A stretch of 64,000 bases of DNA from Candidatus Gastranaerophilales bacterium (GCA_900767135.1 CAAFYU010000005.1:58349-122348), one strand, 5' to 3'. Shown: positions 8,252 through 17,897, numbered from the stretch's first letter. The notes: generated by a model not told the origin, from the letters alone. A program made the numbers and translations.

Positions 8252-9316
8252 TTAAGCTTTTGGATAAAAAAGATTATTATTTTCTTCTACTGCAGATATT
8301 ATTTTTAAAGCTTTTTTATGTAAAGGTTTTATTTGTTCAATAAAATCAGAAAGTAATTTTTTTGCTTCATCTAATGGGATATCACATTCTGAAATCGTAC
8401 CATCAGTTCCAATTATAAATCCTGTCTTCTCACTTTTACCTTTTAGCTTAATACTTTGTGTATAGTCATAAAATTGTTCGCCTAAATTTCCATTAATATC
8501 TATTGTCTGATCTTTAGTAAGCTTATAATATTCTGACCCTTTCCATAAAGTATAAGATTTCAAATTTTTAGAATAGCCAAAAGATTTCTTTCCTGTGCGA
8601 TCAAATTCCCAAAGAAATCCATCAGGAGTTCCATAAGAATAACAACCCATTCTTTTGGTGCCTTTACTGTATGAATGTATTATTCCCGAGATTTTTCCTT
8701 GTTCATCATATGCGAAAATGTCACCCGTTTTATAATCTTGACGATATTTTAAGGCATTATCTTCCAAAATACAAAAACCATCTTTTGTATTTATTCTGGT
8801 ATAATTACCAATAGTCCTCCTTTCAAATAGTATATTCCCACGCTTGTTCAATACTTTTGTTAGGTTGCCATTATTATCATAATTATATATTTTGGAAAAA
8901 ACCACCTCTTCACCGTTCAGTTTTTTTGTATTTTGTAAAACTCCATTTTTATATTCACGTACAACAACTTTTCCATCTTTTAATTTTTGAGTTAATTTTC
9001 CTGTATAATTTTCACCGTTTGCAAGTTTTGCAACACCTTTTTCAAACTTATTGCCGGCTTGCTTAAAAGCATCAATAGCCAAGTCTTTTACTTGTTCTAC
9101 AGGACGTTGGGTTCCTTCGGTAACATTTGAGCCACCTTTTTTACCTCGAGTTGCAAGATAAATTCCGACAGCCCCAAGTGCTGCCAAACCTGTCATTAAC
9201 AACACTTTCCCGTTTTTATGTTCTGTTACCTGAGTTTCGGGTTCTGAGGAAAAAGATTGTTTATCTTTGGAAGTTACAATGTTAGTTTGAATATTTTTTA
9301 TAGGGTCAATAGACAC
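8252..9316 (-). CDS. Membrane-anchored protein with YD-like repeats, unknown
   Basis: Protein of 354 aa, not recognised. The N-terminus (residues 1-37) is polar, followed by one hydrophobic segment VLLMTGLAALGAVGIYLA (about 38-56) and a basic stop KKG. The rest is a series of short beta-strand repeats such as YDNNGNLTKVL and YDEQGKISGI, reminiscent of YD or MORN-type repeats. The start is GTG with a perfect GGAGGT six bases upstream. That site is the last of three tandem 13-bp copies. Gene-level confidence is good; the role is unknown. Confidence 0.7.
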   Translation of the reverse strand: MSIDPIKNIQTNIVTSKDKQSFSSEPETQVTEHKNGKVLLMTGLAALGAVGIYLATRGKKGGSNVTEGTQRPVEQVKDLAIDAFKQAGNKFEKGVAKLANGENYTGKLTQKLKDGKVVVREYKNGVLQNTKKLNGEEVVFSKIYNYDNNGNLTKVLNKRGNILFERRTIGNYTRINTKDGFCILEDNALKYRQDYKTGDIFAYDEQGKISGIIHSYSKGTKRMGCYSYGTPDGFLWEFDRTGKKSFGYSKNLKSYTLWKGSEYYKLTKDQTIDINGNLGEQFYDYTQSIKLKGKSEKTGFIIGTDGTISECDIPLDEAKKLLSDFIEQIKPLHKKALKIISAVEENNNLFYPKA

Positions 9317-9319
9317 AAA

Positions 9320-9358
9320 TTTACCTCCACATTTTACCTATATATTTTACCTACATAT
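9320..9358 (-). repeat. Three tandem 13-bp copies carrying the ribosome binding site
   Basis: On the plus strand TTTACCT recurs at 9320, 9333 and 9346, so the mRNA leader of the minus-strand gene carries AGGTAAA three times at a 13-base period. The copy nearest the GTG has become GGAGGT. Replication slippage could change the number of copies. Confidence 0.6.
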
Positions 9359-9660
9359 ATTAAACCTTAAATGAAAAGATATTTGCTATATTGGGCTTTT
9401 AAAAACATTTTTATTTACAATACTTAATAGTTTGAAACTTGGAGTGTCTATCCAACAAATTCAAATTACCCAAATTACTCTTTATTTACTCTGGGATAAA
9501 ATCGGTTTGTGGAGTAAATATAAGGCAGATTTGTTAAATACTCAAAAAAGTACACTAATTACTCAAAATGACAACTAATAGCCTCCCCCCCCTAGGCCTA
9601 ACGTTCTATTGCCTTTTAAAAACTTAGCTATCTAACCACTTTACTCGCTATTCATAAAAA
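9359..9660. other. Gene-free stretch with a C8 run
   Basis: AT-rich intergenic DNA with several TTACTC motifs and a run of eight C at 9585-9592 followed by TAGGCCTA. I see no ORF or recognisable RNA. Confidence 0.5.
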
Positions 9661-9737
9661 TGGTCGGGACGACAAGATTCGAACTTGCGACCCCCGCGAC
9701 CCGAACACGGTGCGCTACCAGGCTGCGCTACGTCCCG
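9661..9737 (-). tRNA. tRNA-Pro (anticodon CGG), CCA encoded
   Basis: The minus strand folds as a cloverleaf. The acceptor CGGGACG pairs with CGTCCCG. The anticodon stem CCGTG/CGCGG encloses the loop TTCGGGT with anticodon CGG, and the T-loop TTCGAAT is present. Discriminator A is followed by an encoded CCA and a T-run. Length is 77 with CCA. In contrast, the tRNA-Leu at 35605 has no encoded CCA. Confidence 0.95.
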
Positions 9738-9789
9738 ACAATTTTTAGCTTTTGGAAAAATTCGTTATCGAACTTCTTAAACCTACTAA

Positions 9790-9817
9790 ATTATAAATCG
9801 TAAATATTTTTTGTAAA
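9790..9817 (-). promoter_or_regulatory. Promoter of tRNA-Pro
   Basis: Minus strand: TTTACA (9812-9817), a 16-base spacer and TATAAT (9790-9795). The start would be about 46 bases before the mature tRNA 5' end. It is divergent from the promoter at 9825. Confidence 0.65.
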
Positions 9818-9824
9818 TTAATAA

Positions 9825-9853
9825 TTGCAAAAATTTAAAAAAAATGTTAAAAT
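9825..9853 (+). promoter_or_regulatory. Promoter of the gene at 9860, leaderless type
   Basis: TTGCAA (9825-9830), a 17-base spacer and TAAAAT (9848-9853), which is preceded by TGT and so also an extended -10. ATG follows after six bases. The same three-part layout is found at 54372-54400 on the other strand. Confidence 0.65.
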
Positions 9854-9859
9854 TCTCCT

Positions 9860-10939
9860 ATGAATATTAAAGATTTTAGAAAAATTATTTTTATGAATTC
9901 TCAATATTGTACTTACTATTTTGTTGGAAACAGTACAATTTTGGCAGGCATTTTACGCAATAACGGCTACCTTTATCCGCATAAATTAGAAAAAGAAGAA
10001 CTTAAAGCTGTTGAAAAGAAATACAGAAAATACACAACTATTTTAAACTGCGTTGTCGCAATCGGAATTATTTTATTTTTATACCTAATCGTTTTTCCAC
10101 ATTTTTTACAATTATTTGACGGTCAGTTTTTCGTTGTCTTATTTTCTCTTTGTATGCTACCTTTGGTTCTGCTTTATTTGACTTATGTCATTGCAAATTC
10201 TTTCTTCGAAAAATTTTTGACGAATAAATTTGGAACGTATAAAAAAACAGCTTTTAAACCAAGCGTTAAATATATTCAAGATGAAACTTTTGATGAATAT
10301 GAAAAAACTCCGAGAAAAAGTATCTATGTAGCTCTTATACTTGCTGTAATGTTTTGTGGCTACATTTTAACTCCGTTTATAATAAACGATATGAACATCG
10401 GAAAAAACTATATAGGGGCCGAAAAATTATCAAATCTATACCTAACATTTGTACCGATTTCTGCTGATACTTATGCTTCACGAGCTTACGCCAAGTTTGG
10501 CCAAAAACAATATAAAGAAGCAATTGTTGATTATGAATTAGCAAATAAATACAGTATGTCAGACAGCTTTTTAACCGATATAACTGGGGTAAAAACATAT
10601 TTTATGCCATATCCGGACATGATAAAAGAATTTGACAAAGCAATTGCAGAAGAACAAGAAGAAGGTTCAAAATATTTCTTACGTTGCGAAAAAGCAATTT
10701 ATCAATTAAAAAACAATAAAGACACAAATCTTGCTTATGCAGAATTAAACAAACTTTTAGCCGACTTTGAAAACGGGAAAGATGTATATTTTTCACCGGC
10801 ACTGGCATTTTTTATGCGAGGTCAGGTAAAAACCAAATTAGGCGATTTACAAGGAGCTAAAAAAGATTTTGCAGAAGCAAAAAAAATGTGCCCTGATTGT
10901 AAATATACTTATGAAACAAACTTAATCAGAAAGCCATAG
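9860..10939 (+). CDS. Membrane protein with C-terminal TPR-like repeats, unknown
   Basis: Protein of 359 aa. Three hydrophobic segments are at about residues 55-76, 84-110 and 155-175, with a cytosolic loop between the second and third. The C-terminal half is helical, with TPR-like pairs (A-Y-A-K-F-G-Q-K-Q-Y-K-E-A-I near residue 205, and a second near 325 ending in KKMCPDC). It is probably a membrane-tethered scaffold. No family is recognised. The start is fixed by a promoter -10 six bases upstream rather than by a ribosome binding site. Confidence 0.7.
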   Translation: MNIKDFRKIIFMNSQYCTYYFVGNSTILAGILRNNGYLYPHKLEKEELKAVEKKYRKYTTILNCVVAIGIILFLYLIVFPHFLQLFDGQFFVVLFSLCMLPLVLLYLTYVIANSFFEKFLTNKFGTYKKTAFKPSVKYIQDETFDEYEKTPRKSIYVALILAVMFCGYILTPFIINDMNIGKNYIGAEKLSNLYLTFVPISADTYASRAYAKFGQKQYKEAIVDYELANKYSMSDSFLTDITGVKTYFMPYPDMIKEFDKAIAEEQEEGSKYFLRCEKAIYQLKNNKDTNLAYAELNKLLADFENGKDVYFSPALAFFMRGQVKTKLGDLQGAKKDFAEAKKMCPDCKYTYETNLIRKP

Positions 10940-11010
10940 AATATTACTCTCTTTGGTATTGAGTTTTCATTTTTTTTAAGTTATTCTGAACATACAAAAG
11001 GGAGAGATGT

Positions 11011-12282
11011 ATGCTTATTTTAGAAGACTTGAAAGAAATTAATGACGTAATAAAAGAACTTGCAGAATTCGTCCAAAATGATGAAGCTGTTAAACCTGAT
11101 TTTGAAGAATATATAAAAACTGTGAACGGAATGAATTTCCAATCAGCTTGTTTTAATTATATTTTTGAAAGAAATCTTAACCATAAAAGTATCCTGACTT
11201 TGTTTTTAGAGAATTCAAAAAAACTTTCTGCATCTACTAAAAAGATTGTGAAAGCATTAATGGACTCTATATCTTCAATTTTTGAAGTAAAAAGAGTTTT
11301 ACAAAACGGATTCGATTTAAACAATATTATCAATGAAAAAACTTATGGCGTTGTTTCACTCGTAAAAATGACTTCTTTCAGAGGAATTGGAGCAGGTCAA
11401 TATGTTGTTGCAAGGATTTTCAAGTTTGAAAAAGCATACTATTTATTAGAAATTTCAGGAGTTTTGCCATCTTCAAGAAAAGATGATGCTTTAAGATATT
11501 CTGTCGCAAAAATTATCCAAAACCCTGAACTTGTTTACCTTGACAACCCTGCAAAACAAAAAGAAATTGAAAAAGAAGTTAAAGATATTTATGACAAATT
11601 TATCGAGTTTTTTGGAAAAGATGAAGTTGTTACAACAAATAAATTTGCAGATGATTTAATAGGTGCGTTCAATGATTTTGCAGAAGGTGGCGAAAAAGTT
11701 GATTTTAAAGAAAAAATTCAACTTCCGGAAAGTTATAAATTTTTTGACGTAAATGAATTCAATAATTCTTACGAAAACTTCTTAGAAAACTCATTGGGCG
11801 GTTTTTCTTCGCACAAAGAAACCTATGATGTTGGGATCGTTTTTGACAAAGAATTAGGGCTATATGCAGTACCATTTTTTGAAACTTTAAACAAAATTTT
11901 TGAAAATCCGGACGGAATTGAAAACGCAAAAGCTTGTGTTAAATTTTTCTTAGAAAATGACAAGTTCTCCGCAAATATAATCAAACGAGTAGCAGAACGT
12001 CACGAAAATTTCATGGAAATCGTAAACAATTTCTTGGGTACAAATTACAGTTTTGATGAACTTTTAGAACATTACAAATCAAGATATTTAGAGAACAAAA
12101 TTTTCTCATCTACAACTGTTTTGTACAAATCCAAAGCTTTTTCAAAAACTTTGGGGATAATCGAAGAAGACATTGAAAAACCGGAACTTGATGGAATTGA
12201 TTTGAGCAAGATAGGCAGAAACGACCCTTGTCCTTGCGGAAGTGGCAAAAAATTCAAAAAATGTTGCGGAGCAAATCTATAA
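11011..12282 (+). CDS. SEC-C metal-binding motif protein
   Basis: Protein of 423 aa, mostly helical and without membrane segments. The last 24 residues contain the SEC-C zinc motif [17 protein letters not shown], as found at the end of SecA and of many uncharacterised proteins. The body (residues 1-395) matches no family I recall. AGGGAGAG precedes the ATG. Metal binding by the tail is well supported by family knowledge; the role is not known. A 13-bp hairpin between this gene and the convergent neighbour probably stops both transcripts. Confidence 0.8.
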   Translation: MLILEDLKEINDVIKELAEFVQNDEAVKPDFEEYIKTVNGMNFQSACFNYIFERNLNHKSILTLFLENSKKLSASTKKIVKALMDSISSIFEVKRVLQNGFDLNNIINEKTYGVVSLVKMTSFRGIGAGQYVVARIFKFEKAYYLLEISGVLPSSRKDDALRYSVAKIIQNPELVYLDNPAKQKEIEKEVKDIYDKFIEFFGKDEVVTTNKFADDLIGAFNDFAEGGEKVDFKEKIQLPESYKFFDVNEFNNSYENFLENSLGGFSSHKETYDVGIVFDKELGLYAVPFFETLNKIFENPDGIENAKACVKFFLENDKFSANIIKRVAERHENFMEIVNNFLGTNYSFDELLEHYKSRYLENKIFSSTTVLYKSKAFSKTLGIIEEDIEKPELDGIDLSKIGRNDPCPCGSGKKFKKCCGANL

Positions 12283-12346
12283 TTCATTCATACTACATAT
12301 TTTGGTAGTAGTAATTATAAACGAAAAAAGAAATCAATAAACAAAG

Positions 12347-12384
12347 CCAAAGTCGTCATACTTCCCTTAGAATGACGACTTTGG
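12347..12384. terminator. 13-bp hairpin between convergent genes
   Basis: CCAAAGTCGTCAT and its exact reverse complement around a 12-base loop, between the SEC-C gene (plus) and the YibE/F gene (minus). There is no clear T-run. Confidence 0.55.
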
Positions 12385-12403
12385 ACGTAATTTAGATACT
12401 TTT

Positions 12404-13540
12404 TTATTTTTTATCCAGATTTGAAAAATCAATCTTATTTTCGTTGCTCTTTTTAATCAAATATGCTGCAACGATTGCCGTAATCGGCACACAGAAAAGG
12501 ATTGCAATACTTCCAATCAGGGCTGAAAGTATTTCTGTCGCAACTTGATTTAGGTTAAAAAACTTGTTCAAATCAATATTACTAGACAACAAAACAAGCG
12601 GCAATGAACTTCCCAAATAAACCAAAATCAACGTATTTGACATTGTTCCAATAATGTCACGCCCGACATTCATTCCGGAATTAAAAAGTTGTTTAACAGT
12701 CAGTGTCTTATCCGTTTCATAAATTTCATTAACCGTACTTGCTATTGAAACAGCTGTATCCATCAACGCTCCAAGTGCTGCAATAATCATTGATGCCGCA
12801 AGAATTCCGGTAAAACTTAAATCCGGTCTTGCGGTATACAAAAACATATTTTCTTCCCCAGCAAAACCTGTCAAATGTGCAAAGTAAATCGCAAGCATCG
12901 AAAATCCGCCTGCAAAAATCAAACTTATTGACGTTCCGATAATCGCAGCTGAACTCTTTGAATTAAACCCACCTACAAGATAAACTGTCACGATTGTTGA
13001 AAGAATTCCAACCAATACGGCTGATGCAATCGGGCAAAATCCATTCAATATCATTGGGATTAAAACAAAAAATATTAAGCACATCGTTGAAATAATAGAA
13101 ATTATGCTTGTTGCACCTTTTTTCTTTCCAATAAACAACAACAACGCAAAAAATATTGCTGTAAAAATATAAATCTGGTTATCCCTTTGAATATCTGCAA
13201 TAAAAATATCCACATCATCAGGAGTCGAAACGGTGTCGTCAAGTGGTTCCAAATGCAAAACAACTTTGTCACCTTTTGTTAAATTTATGTCATAAGCAGG
13301 GTTTCCGGTGAGCATATTATCAACAAGGCGTTCAGTGCCCTTAAATTTTCCGGTCAAAACCTTTACGGTTACAACCTGCTTTGTAGTTTCCTCTCCCTGA
13401 TTAAGCCCCTTTGCATCTTCATATTGAATTTTCTCAACCAATCCGGTTTCTGACGGCAAAACAGGTTTTCCACTATCATCAGCAAATGACGGAATTACAA
13501 AACCAATTAACAAAAATAAAATTATTAAAAATTTCTTCAT
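12404..13540 (-). CDS. YibE/F family membrane protein
   Basis: Protein of 378 aa. A signal peptide (MKKFLIILFLLIGFVIPSFA) is followed by an extracytoplasmic beta domain of about 90 residues (VTVKVLTGKFKG region). Seven or eight membrane segments follow, with the glycine-rich core typical of YibE/F, a family of unknown transport or accessory function. The open frame reaches GTG 13555, but ATG 13540 fits the signal peptide and has GGGAGATG upstream. It lies just downstream of the O-antigen ligase gene on the same strand, separated by about 60 bases. Confidence 0.85.
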   Translation of the reverse strand: MKKFLIILFLLIGFVIPSFADDSGKPVLPSETGLVEKIQYEDAKGLNQGEETTKQVVTVKVLTGKFKGTERLVDNMLTGNPAYDINLTKGDKVVLHLEPLDDTVSTPDDVDIFIADIQRDNQIYIFTAIFFALLLFIGKKKGATSIISIISTMCLIFFVLIPMILNGFCPIASAVLVGILSTIVTVYLVGGFNSKSSAAIIGTSISLIFAGGFSMLAIYFAHLTGFAGEENMFLYTARPDLSFTGILAASMIIAALGALMDTAVSIASTVNEIYETDKTLTVKQLFNSGMNVGRDIIGTMSNTLILVYLGSSLPLVLLSSNIDLNKFFNLNQVATEILSALIGSIAILFCVPITAIVAAYLIKKSNENKIDFSNLDKK

Positions 13541-13601
13541 GCTCACATCTCCCACAAATCAGTCTAGCACAAAGTTCAACCAGATTAAATAGAAATGAGA
13601 G

Positions 13602-14924
13602 CTAATTTTTGCAATCTTCAACTGATGTCAAAGTTCCTGCAATCGCAACCATAGTCCAGAACACAAACTGAATTTGCGGTCTGAAAAATACTGTATCAAC
13701 AAAACCATGAATACATACAGCACAAATTGAAATTCCAGCCGTTGCAACGAGAATAACTGCCTTCGTATTTTCTGATTTCAAGATAAATTGAACAGAATTT
13801 TTTACTAAATTTATCAAAAATCCGACAAATGCAATCAGTGCAAAGATGCCACTTTCAACAGCGATTTCCAAGAAAATATTATAAGCACTCAATGCATCAA
13901 AACCTGTCTTCATGTACAATCCATAAATTTCTCTGAAATTTTGGTTTCCTACTCCAATTCCTAAAAGCCAGTTGTCTTTAAACATTTCAACAGATGAGTG
14001 ATAAACGTTAAATCTGAACGAATTTGAGGAATCTTGCCTCATTGCAAATATAGACAAAACTCTTGCTCGCAAAGACGAAACCAACAATATTGCACTTGTC
14101 GCAAACGCAACCACACCACCAACAACTGACAAATATATTGTTTTGTAATTTTTCCACAAATATTTTGCACTAACTGCAAACATAGAGCAGAAAATCACCA
14201 TCATTCCAATATAAGAGCCTCTGCACCCTGTTAAAAACAATGTCAAAGTTGACAACAAGGCTAAAACAACACCTACAATTGATAGTTTATATTTTCTATC
14301 TGCCAAAAAGTATGCAGAAAGTCCATACAAAGCAGGAATTCCGGCAACAAAATATCCGCCTAAAAGGTTCGGATTGAAAGGTTTTAGAGTTCCGTAAACC
14401 CTTGTCATAACCTCTTCCGGATTTAAGCTTGAAACATCTTGCCAACCTGAGATTTCTTCAACATGAGAAAAGTTTTGTAAAAATCCGACAACTGCCTCGA
14501 AACTTACGCATAATCCAATTGCACCAAGCAAATACGGGATTTTACTTTTGTTATTTTTCAAATATTGCATAAGTGAAAAATAAAAAGCCATATAAGTAAA
14601 AGTTTTAAAAAAACCTTTCAAGCTCAAATGAAACAAAGTTGAGCCTGCAAGACTTATTATAACAATCATAAAATAAGCCAAAAGCCACAGTTCATATCCT
14701 CTGCACGACAAAGTTTCATCAGGCTTTGTTAATATTTTTACAACTGTTAAAAACACTGTGATTAAGGCAATAAACCCGATTACGTCCGAAGACATTACGG
14801 TAGACGCCAAAAATACGAGTATTATTGAGGCAAAAATCAATTTGTCTATGTGTTGCAAAAATAAGCTATTTTTATACAAATATTCTGTTTTTTGTTGAGA
14901 AAATTTTAATATTTTATTGAACAT
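13602..14924 (-). CDS. O-antigen ligase/polymerase family membrane protein
   Basis: Polytopic protein of 440 aa with about ten membrane segments. The large periplasmic loop between residues about 300 and 350 carries the Wzy_C-type stretch (NWLLGIGVGNQNFREIYG), preceded by TGCRGSYIG. The family contains O-antigen ligases, polymerases and the cyanobacterial IctB proteins. Given the heptose kinase nearby, a polysaccharide ligase or polymerase is the best guess. It overlaps the upstream gene by 11 bases, so the two are co-translated. Confidence 0.85.
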   Translation of the reverse strand: MFNKILKFSQQKTEYLYKNSLFLQHIDKLIFASIILVFLASTVMSSDVIGFIALITVFLTVVKILTKPDETLSCRGYELWLLAYFMIVIISLAGSTLFHLSLKGFFKTFTYMAFYFSLMQYLKNNKSKIPYLLGAIGLCVSFEAVVGFLQNFSHVEEISGWQDVSSLNPEEVMTRVYGTLKPFNPNLLGGYFVAGIPALYGLSAYFLADRKYKLSIVGVVLALLSTLTLFLTGCRGSYIGMMVIFCSMFAVSAKYLWKNYKTIYLSVVGGVVAFATSAILLVSSLRARVLSIFAMRQDSSNSFRFNVYHSSVEMFKDNWLLGIGVGNQNFREIYGLYMKTGFDALSAYNIFLEIAVESGIFALIAFVGFLINLVKNSVQFILKSENTKAVILVATAGISICAVCIHGFVDTVFFRPQIQFVFWTMVAIAGTLTSVEDCKN

Positions 14925-15480
14925 CGTTGTTTTCGTTTATTGAATTATGAAATTTATCATCATTAGTTTCAGGCATAACTTTTAAGTCTGAAACAGTACC
15001 GTTGAATTTGTAATCTTTACCTTCAAGAGTAATAGGCAAGCCCATTTTAATCTTGTTACCGCCAACAACAGCACCATCTTTTGTAATTTTAGCAGTGTCT
15101 TTTAAAGTAACTGTGATGTCGTACATATTTGCTTGTGAAACATCTTCAACAATCATTACTTTTTTGCTGTTCAAAATCGGTAAAACAATTTTCTTTCTGT
15201 CAGCTTTTACATCAACGATATCCAAGTCTGTATAAGGAACATTTCTGATACTAATAAATGTTTTGTCATTTGCTCTCATTGGAATTTCGTTACCAGTTAG
15301 AGTTACACCTCTAACAAAAACTTGGAATGAGATTTGAGAAGTTGCCTCAATTTGCTTAGCTGCTGTTTGCCTAAAATTTTTGTAAGTAAAAAATCCGACA
15401 AGTAACGCCACAATTACACCTGCAATTATAATCAAATCCACAGGTCTAAACTTTTTTAGTATTTCTGTTAATTTTTCCAT
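14914..15480 (-). CDS. DUF4330-like membrane-anchored protein
   Basis: Protein of 188 aa. One N-terminal membrane anchor (VDLIIIAGVIVALLVGFF, about residues 14-31) is followed by an extracytoplasmic beta-rich domain containing VVGGNKIKMGLPITLEGKDY near residue 140. This pattern matches my memory of DUF4330, often found beside O-antigen ligase-like genes. A GGAGAG site precedes the ATG. The 11-base overlap with the ligase gene and co-orientation with the heptose kinase suggest a role in export or assembly of a surface polysaccharide. Confidence 0.7.
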   Translation of the reverse strand: MEKLTEILKKFRPVDLIIIAGVIVALLVGFFTYKNFRQTAAKQIEATSQISFQVFVRGVTLTGNEIPMRANDKTFISIRNVPYTDLDIVDVKADRKKIVLPILNSKKVMIVEDVSQANMYDITVTLKDTAKITKDGAVVGGNKIKMGLPITLEGKDYKFNGTVSDLKVMPETNDDKFHNSINENNDVQ

Positions 15481-15520
15481 TTTAAAGTTCTCTCCATATA
15501 TTTTTATTAATTACTGTTGG

Positions 15521-16525
15521 CTATAATTTGTCAACAGCACTTAAAATCTCATCTATTGTTGTTGTTGCACAACCAAACTGTCTAACAACGATACTTGCGG
15601 CAATGTTTCCGATAATCGCAGCATAAGAAGGTTCTGCACCACATGCCAACGCAAGTGTATAAACAGCAGTAACAGTGTCACCGGCACCTGTAACATCAAA
15701 AACTTCTGACTTGTTGAATACAGGAATTTTGGTATAATTTCCATGAGCCCTTGCAACAAACATTCCATCTGCCCCACAAGTTATAAGAACAGATTTTGCA
15801 TTCGTTTCAGCAAGCAATTTGTCGCCGGCACGTTTCAAATCTTCCTCATTTTCAATAAAAAATCCGACAGATTTTTGAGTATCCGGAAGGTTCGGCGTCA
15901 TTGACGTAACGTTTTTATAAACCTCTAATTCCTTTTGAGCATCAACCACAACAACTTTGTTGTATTGATTTGCAAGTCTTATTGTTTCTTGAATAATTTT
16001 AGGAGTTAAAGTGCCGATGTGGTAATTTGAAAGAATTATCGCATCATGTTCAGGAATAGCTCTTTCAATTTGTTTCAAAACTTCTTCTTCTATTTCAGGG
16101 CTCAAAAGTTCGTTAGTTTGCCTGTCAATTCTAACAATCTGCTGAGTTATAGAAGTTGTAATTGAACCTGAAATCCTTGTTTTAGTAGTTGTTTTTCTTG
16201 AAGGGTCAACGACCAAAAGTCCACAATTAACGTTTGCTTCTTCAAATGTTTCACGAAGTTGAGTTGCTTGAAAATCGTCCCCGCAAACCCCGATTACGCT
16301 AACTTTTCCACCATTAAGGGTTGAAACGTTATGAGCTGCGTTTGATGCAGCACCTAAAATTAATTTTGTATTTGAGTGACGCAAAATTAGAACGGGAGCT
16401 TCTCTTGAAATTCTTTCAGCATCGCCGTATATCATTTCATCTATTGCTAAATCACCAATTACCAAAACTCTTGGTTCACTCAATTTTTTTATATGAGAAA
16501 TCAATTGTTCTTTATTTATATACAT
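15521..16525 (-). CDS. hldE: D-glycero-beta-D-manno-heptose-7-phosphate kinase (RfaE domain I only)
   Basis: PfkB-family sugar kinase of 334 aa, the RfaE1/HldE N-terminal type. VIGDLAIDEMIYGDAERISREAP lies near the N-terminus (residues about 22-44), GAASNAAHN near 57, and the catalytic anion-hole motif DVTGAGDT near 270. The cytidylyltransferase domain of bifunctional HldE is absent, so the second step must be encoded elsewhere. It makes ADP-heptose precursors for lipopolysaccharide or other heptose glycans. GAGGA precedes the ATG. It leads the unit that continues with the DUF4330-like and ligase genes. Confidence 0.85.
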   Translation of the reverse strand: MYINKEQLISHIKKLSEPRVLVIGDLAIDEMIYGDAERISREAPVLILRHSNTKLILGAASNAAHNVSTLNGGKVSVIGVCGDDFQATQLRETFEEANVNCGLLVVDPSRKTTTKTRISGSITTSITQQIVRIDRQTNELLSPEIEEEVLKQIERAIPEHDAIILSNYHIGTLTPKIIQETIRLANQYNKVVVVDAQKELEVYKNVTSMTPNLPDTQKSVGFFIENEEDLKRAGDKLLAETNAKSVLITCGADGMFVARAHGNYTKIPVFNKSEVFDVTGAGDTVTAVYTLALACGAEPSYAAIIGNIAASIVVRQFGCATTTIDEILSAVDKL

Positions 16526-16664
16526 AAAATAATCCTCTCGTGTATATTAACACAAATAAAAATTTTATCAAAATTAAAAAAATATCTTGTACTGTAAAGT
16601 TTTTTGAATTATGATAGCAAAAAAAATTTTTACAAGCTTTATAATAGCATCGAAAGGTAAAAAA

Positions 16665-17144
16665 ATGATTACAGCAATTAAAAACAACTATTTTACAAAC
16701 TTCACAACTCCTAATAAACTAGGCGTTTCTACTCAAAACAAAAATAACAAAGTTAACTTCAATTATGCGACAGACAGCGTTTCTTTTTCAGGAAGTGCAA
16801 AAGCAGCCGCAAAATTATCAGAAGCAAGTACAGAATTAGTGCAAAAATTTGCAAAAGAATTGAAATTGAACAAATTATATAAAATAGACAATCCTACGGA
16901 GCAAATAAGGCTTGCGTCTGTTGCAAATCCGAAAGCTCCGGAAGAACGTTCTCTTTTTATTCAATATTCAGCATATTCAAAAAATAATTCTGCAAAATAC
17001 CTAATGTTTTCTGTTAACAACGCAGGCGAAGTCTATGAAAGTGGCAACAAACTCAAAGAGTCAAAAGATTTAGCCCTTTACGAAAACATTTTGCCAAAAT
17101 TAATAAACATGGCATCAAAAGAATTTCATATGAATTTGAAATAA
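16665..17144 (+). CDS. Hypothetical protein with N-terminal VSFSG motif
   Basis: Protein of 159 aa, not recognised. There is no signal peptide or membrane segment. A polar, Asn-rich N-terminus of about 40 residues ends in SVSFSG, followed by a helical stretch and then a small beta-rich domain (RSLFIQYSAYSK). The open frame starts at 16611, but ATG 16665 has AAAGGT upstream and is preferred. A similar short Phe-Gly motif (NFGA) occurs in the N-terminus of the gene at 49160. Confidence 0.6.
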   Translation: MITAIKNNYFTNFTTPNKLGVSTQNKNNKVNFNYATDSVSFSGSAKAAAKLSEASTELVQKFAKELKLNKLYKIDNPTEQIRLASVANPKAPEERSLFIQYSAYSKNNSAKYLMFSVNNAGEVYESGNKLKESKDLALYENILPKLINMASKEFHMNLK

Positions 17145-17162
17145 ATAAAAACAAAACTCAAA

Positions 17163-17897
17163 CTAAATATGTCTTGACGTCGGGTGTAAAATCATCTGTG
17201 CAAGTTTATCCGCTCCGTCAAAAGTTCTGCTTTGCATAATTTTTGCAGCTTCTTCTCTATTATAGTCAAGCAGTCTGTGTTCCAGCGTAAATTCGCCATT
17301 ATTAAATTCAGCAATACAATAACAAGATTTTGCATCTGGCGTCATTGGACGTCCAACACTACCCACATTTACAACTGTTTGCTTTTTAGTCGTTTGATAA
17401 CCAGCCGGAACATGCGTGTGTCCGCAAAAAATTAAATCTGCATCAGTACCTTCAATTATTTCTTCAATTTTTTCCAATGGCATATCTGGTAAAATATCTT
17501 CGTTGTTTCGCCTTGGAGAACCATGAACAAGTAGAACTTTTACCCCATCAACATTTAATTCTTTTTGAGGCGAAAGATTTTTAAGAAAATTCTTCGCATC
17601 GTCACTTAAAAACAAAACATCATCTGCAAGAGCATGCCCCATTACAGGAAATGATTTTTCTGTGTTTTTAAGAATTTCTGGCGTAAAATCTGCAATCATC
17701 TTATCGGTATTACCCTGAATTACAGTCCAGTTGGGTTGTTTTTCCACAAAATCAATAACTTTTTGAGGTTCAGGCCCAGCCATTGCCAAATCTCCAAGAC
17801 AAAAAACTTTATCACAACCATTAGCTTTTATATCCTCTAAAACTCTTTCCAATGCCTGCATATTTCCATGTATATCCGATAAAACTGCAATTTTCAT
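17163..17897 (-). CDS. Metallophosphoesterase of the YfcE/MJ0936 type
   Basis: Calcineurin-like phosphodiesterase of 244 aa. Metal and catalytic motifs are in order: SDIHGN (residues 7-12), GDLAMAGP (near 37), QGNTD (near 62), HGSPRR (near 120) and GHTHVP (near 160). It is a cytosolic broad phosphodiesterase with unknown natural substrate. The frame is open to 17993, but ATG 17897 directly precedes the family N-terminus MKIAVLSD and has AAAAGGAG upstream. Its promoter overlaps the start of the divergent ispG. Confidence 0.85.
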   Translation of the reverse strand: MKIAVLSDIHGNMQALERVLEDIKANGCDKVFCLGDLAMAGPEPQKVIDFVEKQPNWTVIQGNTDKMIADFTPEILKNTEKSFPVMGHALADDVLFLSDDAKNFLKNLSPQKELNVDGVKVLLVHGSPRRNNEDILPDMPLEKIEEIIEGTDADLIFCGHTHVPAGYQTTKKQTVVNVGSVGRPMTPDAKSCYCIAEFNNGEFTLEHRLLDYNREEAAKIMQSRTFDGADKLAQMILHPTSRHI

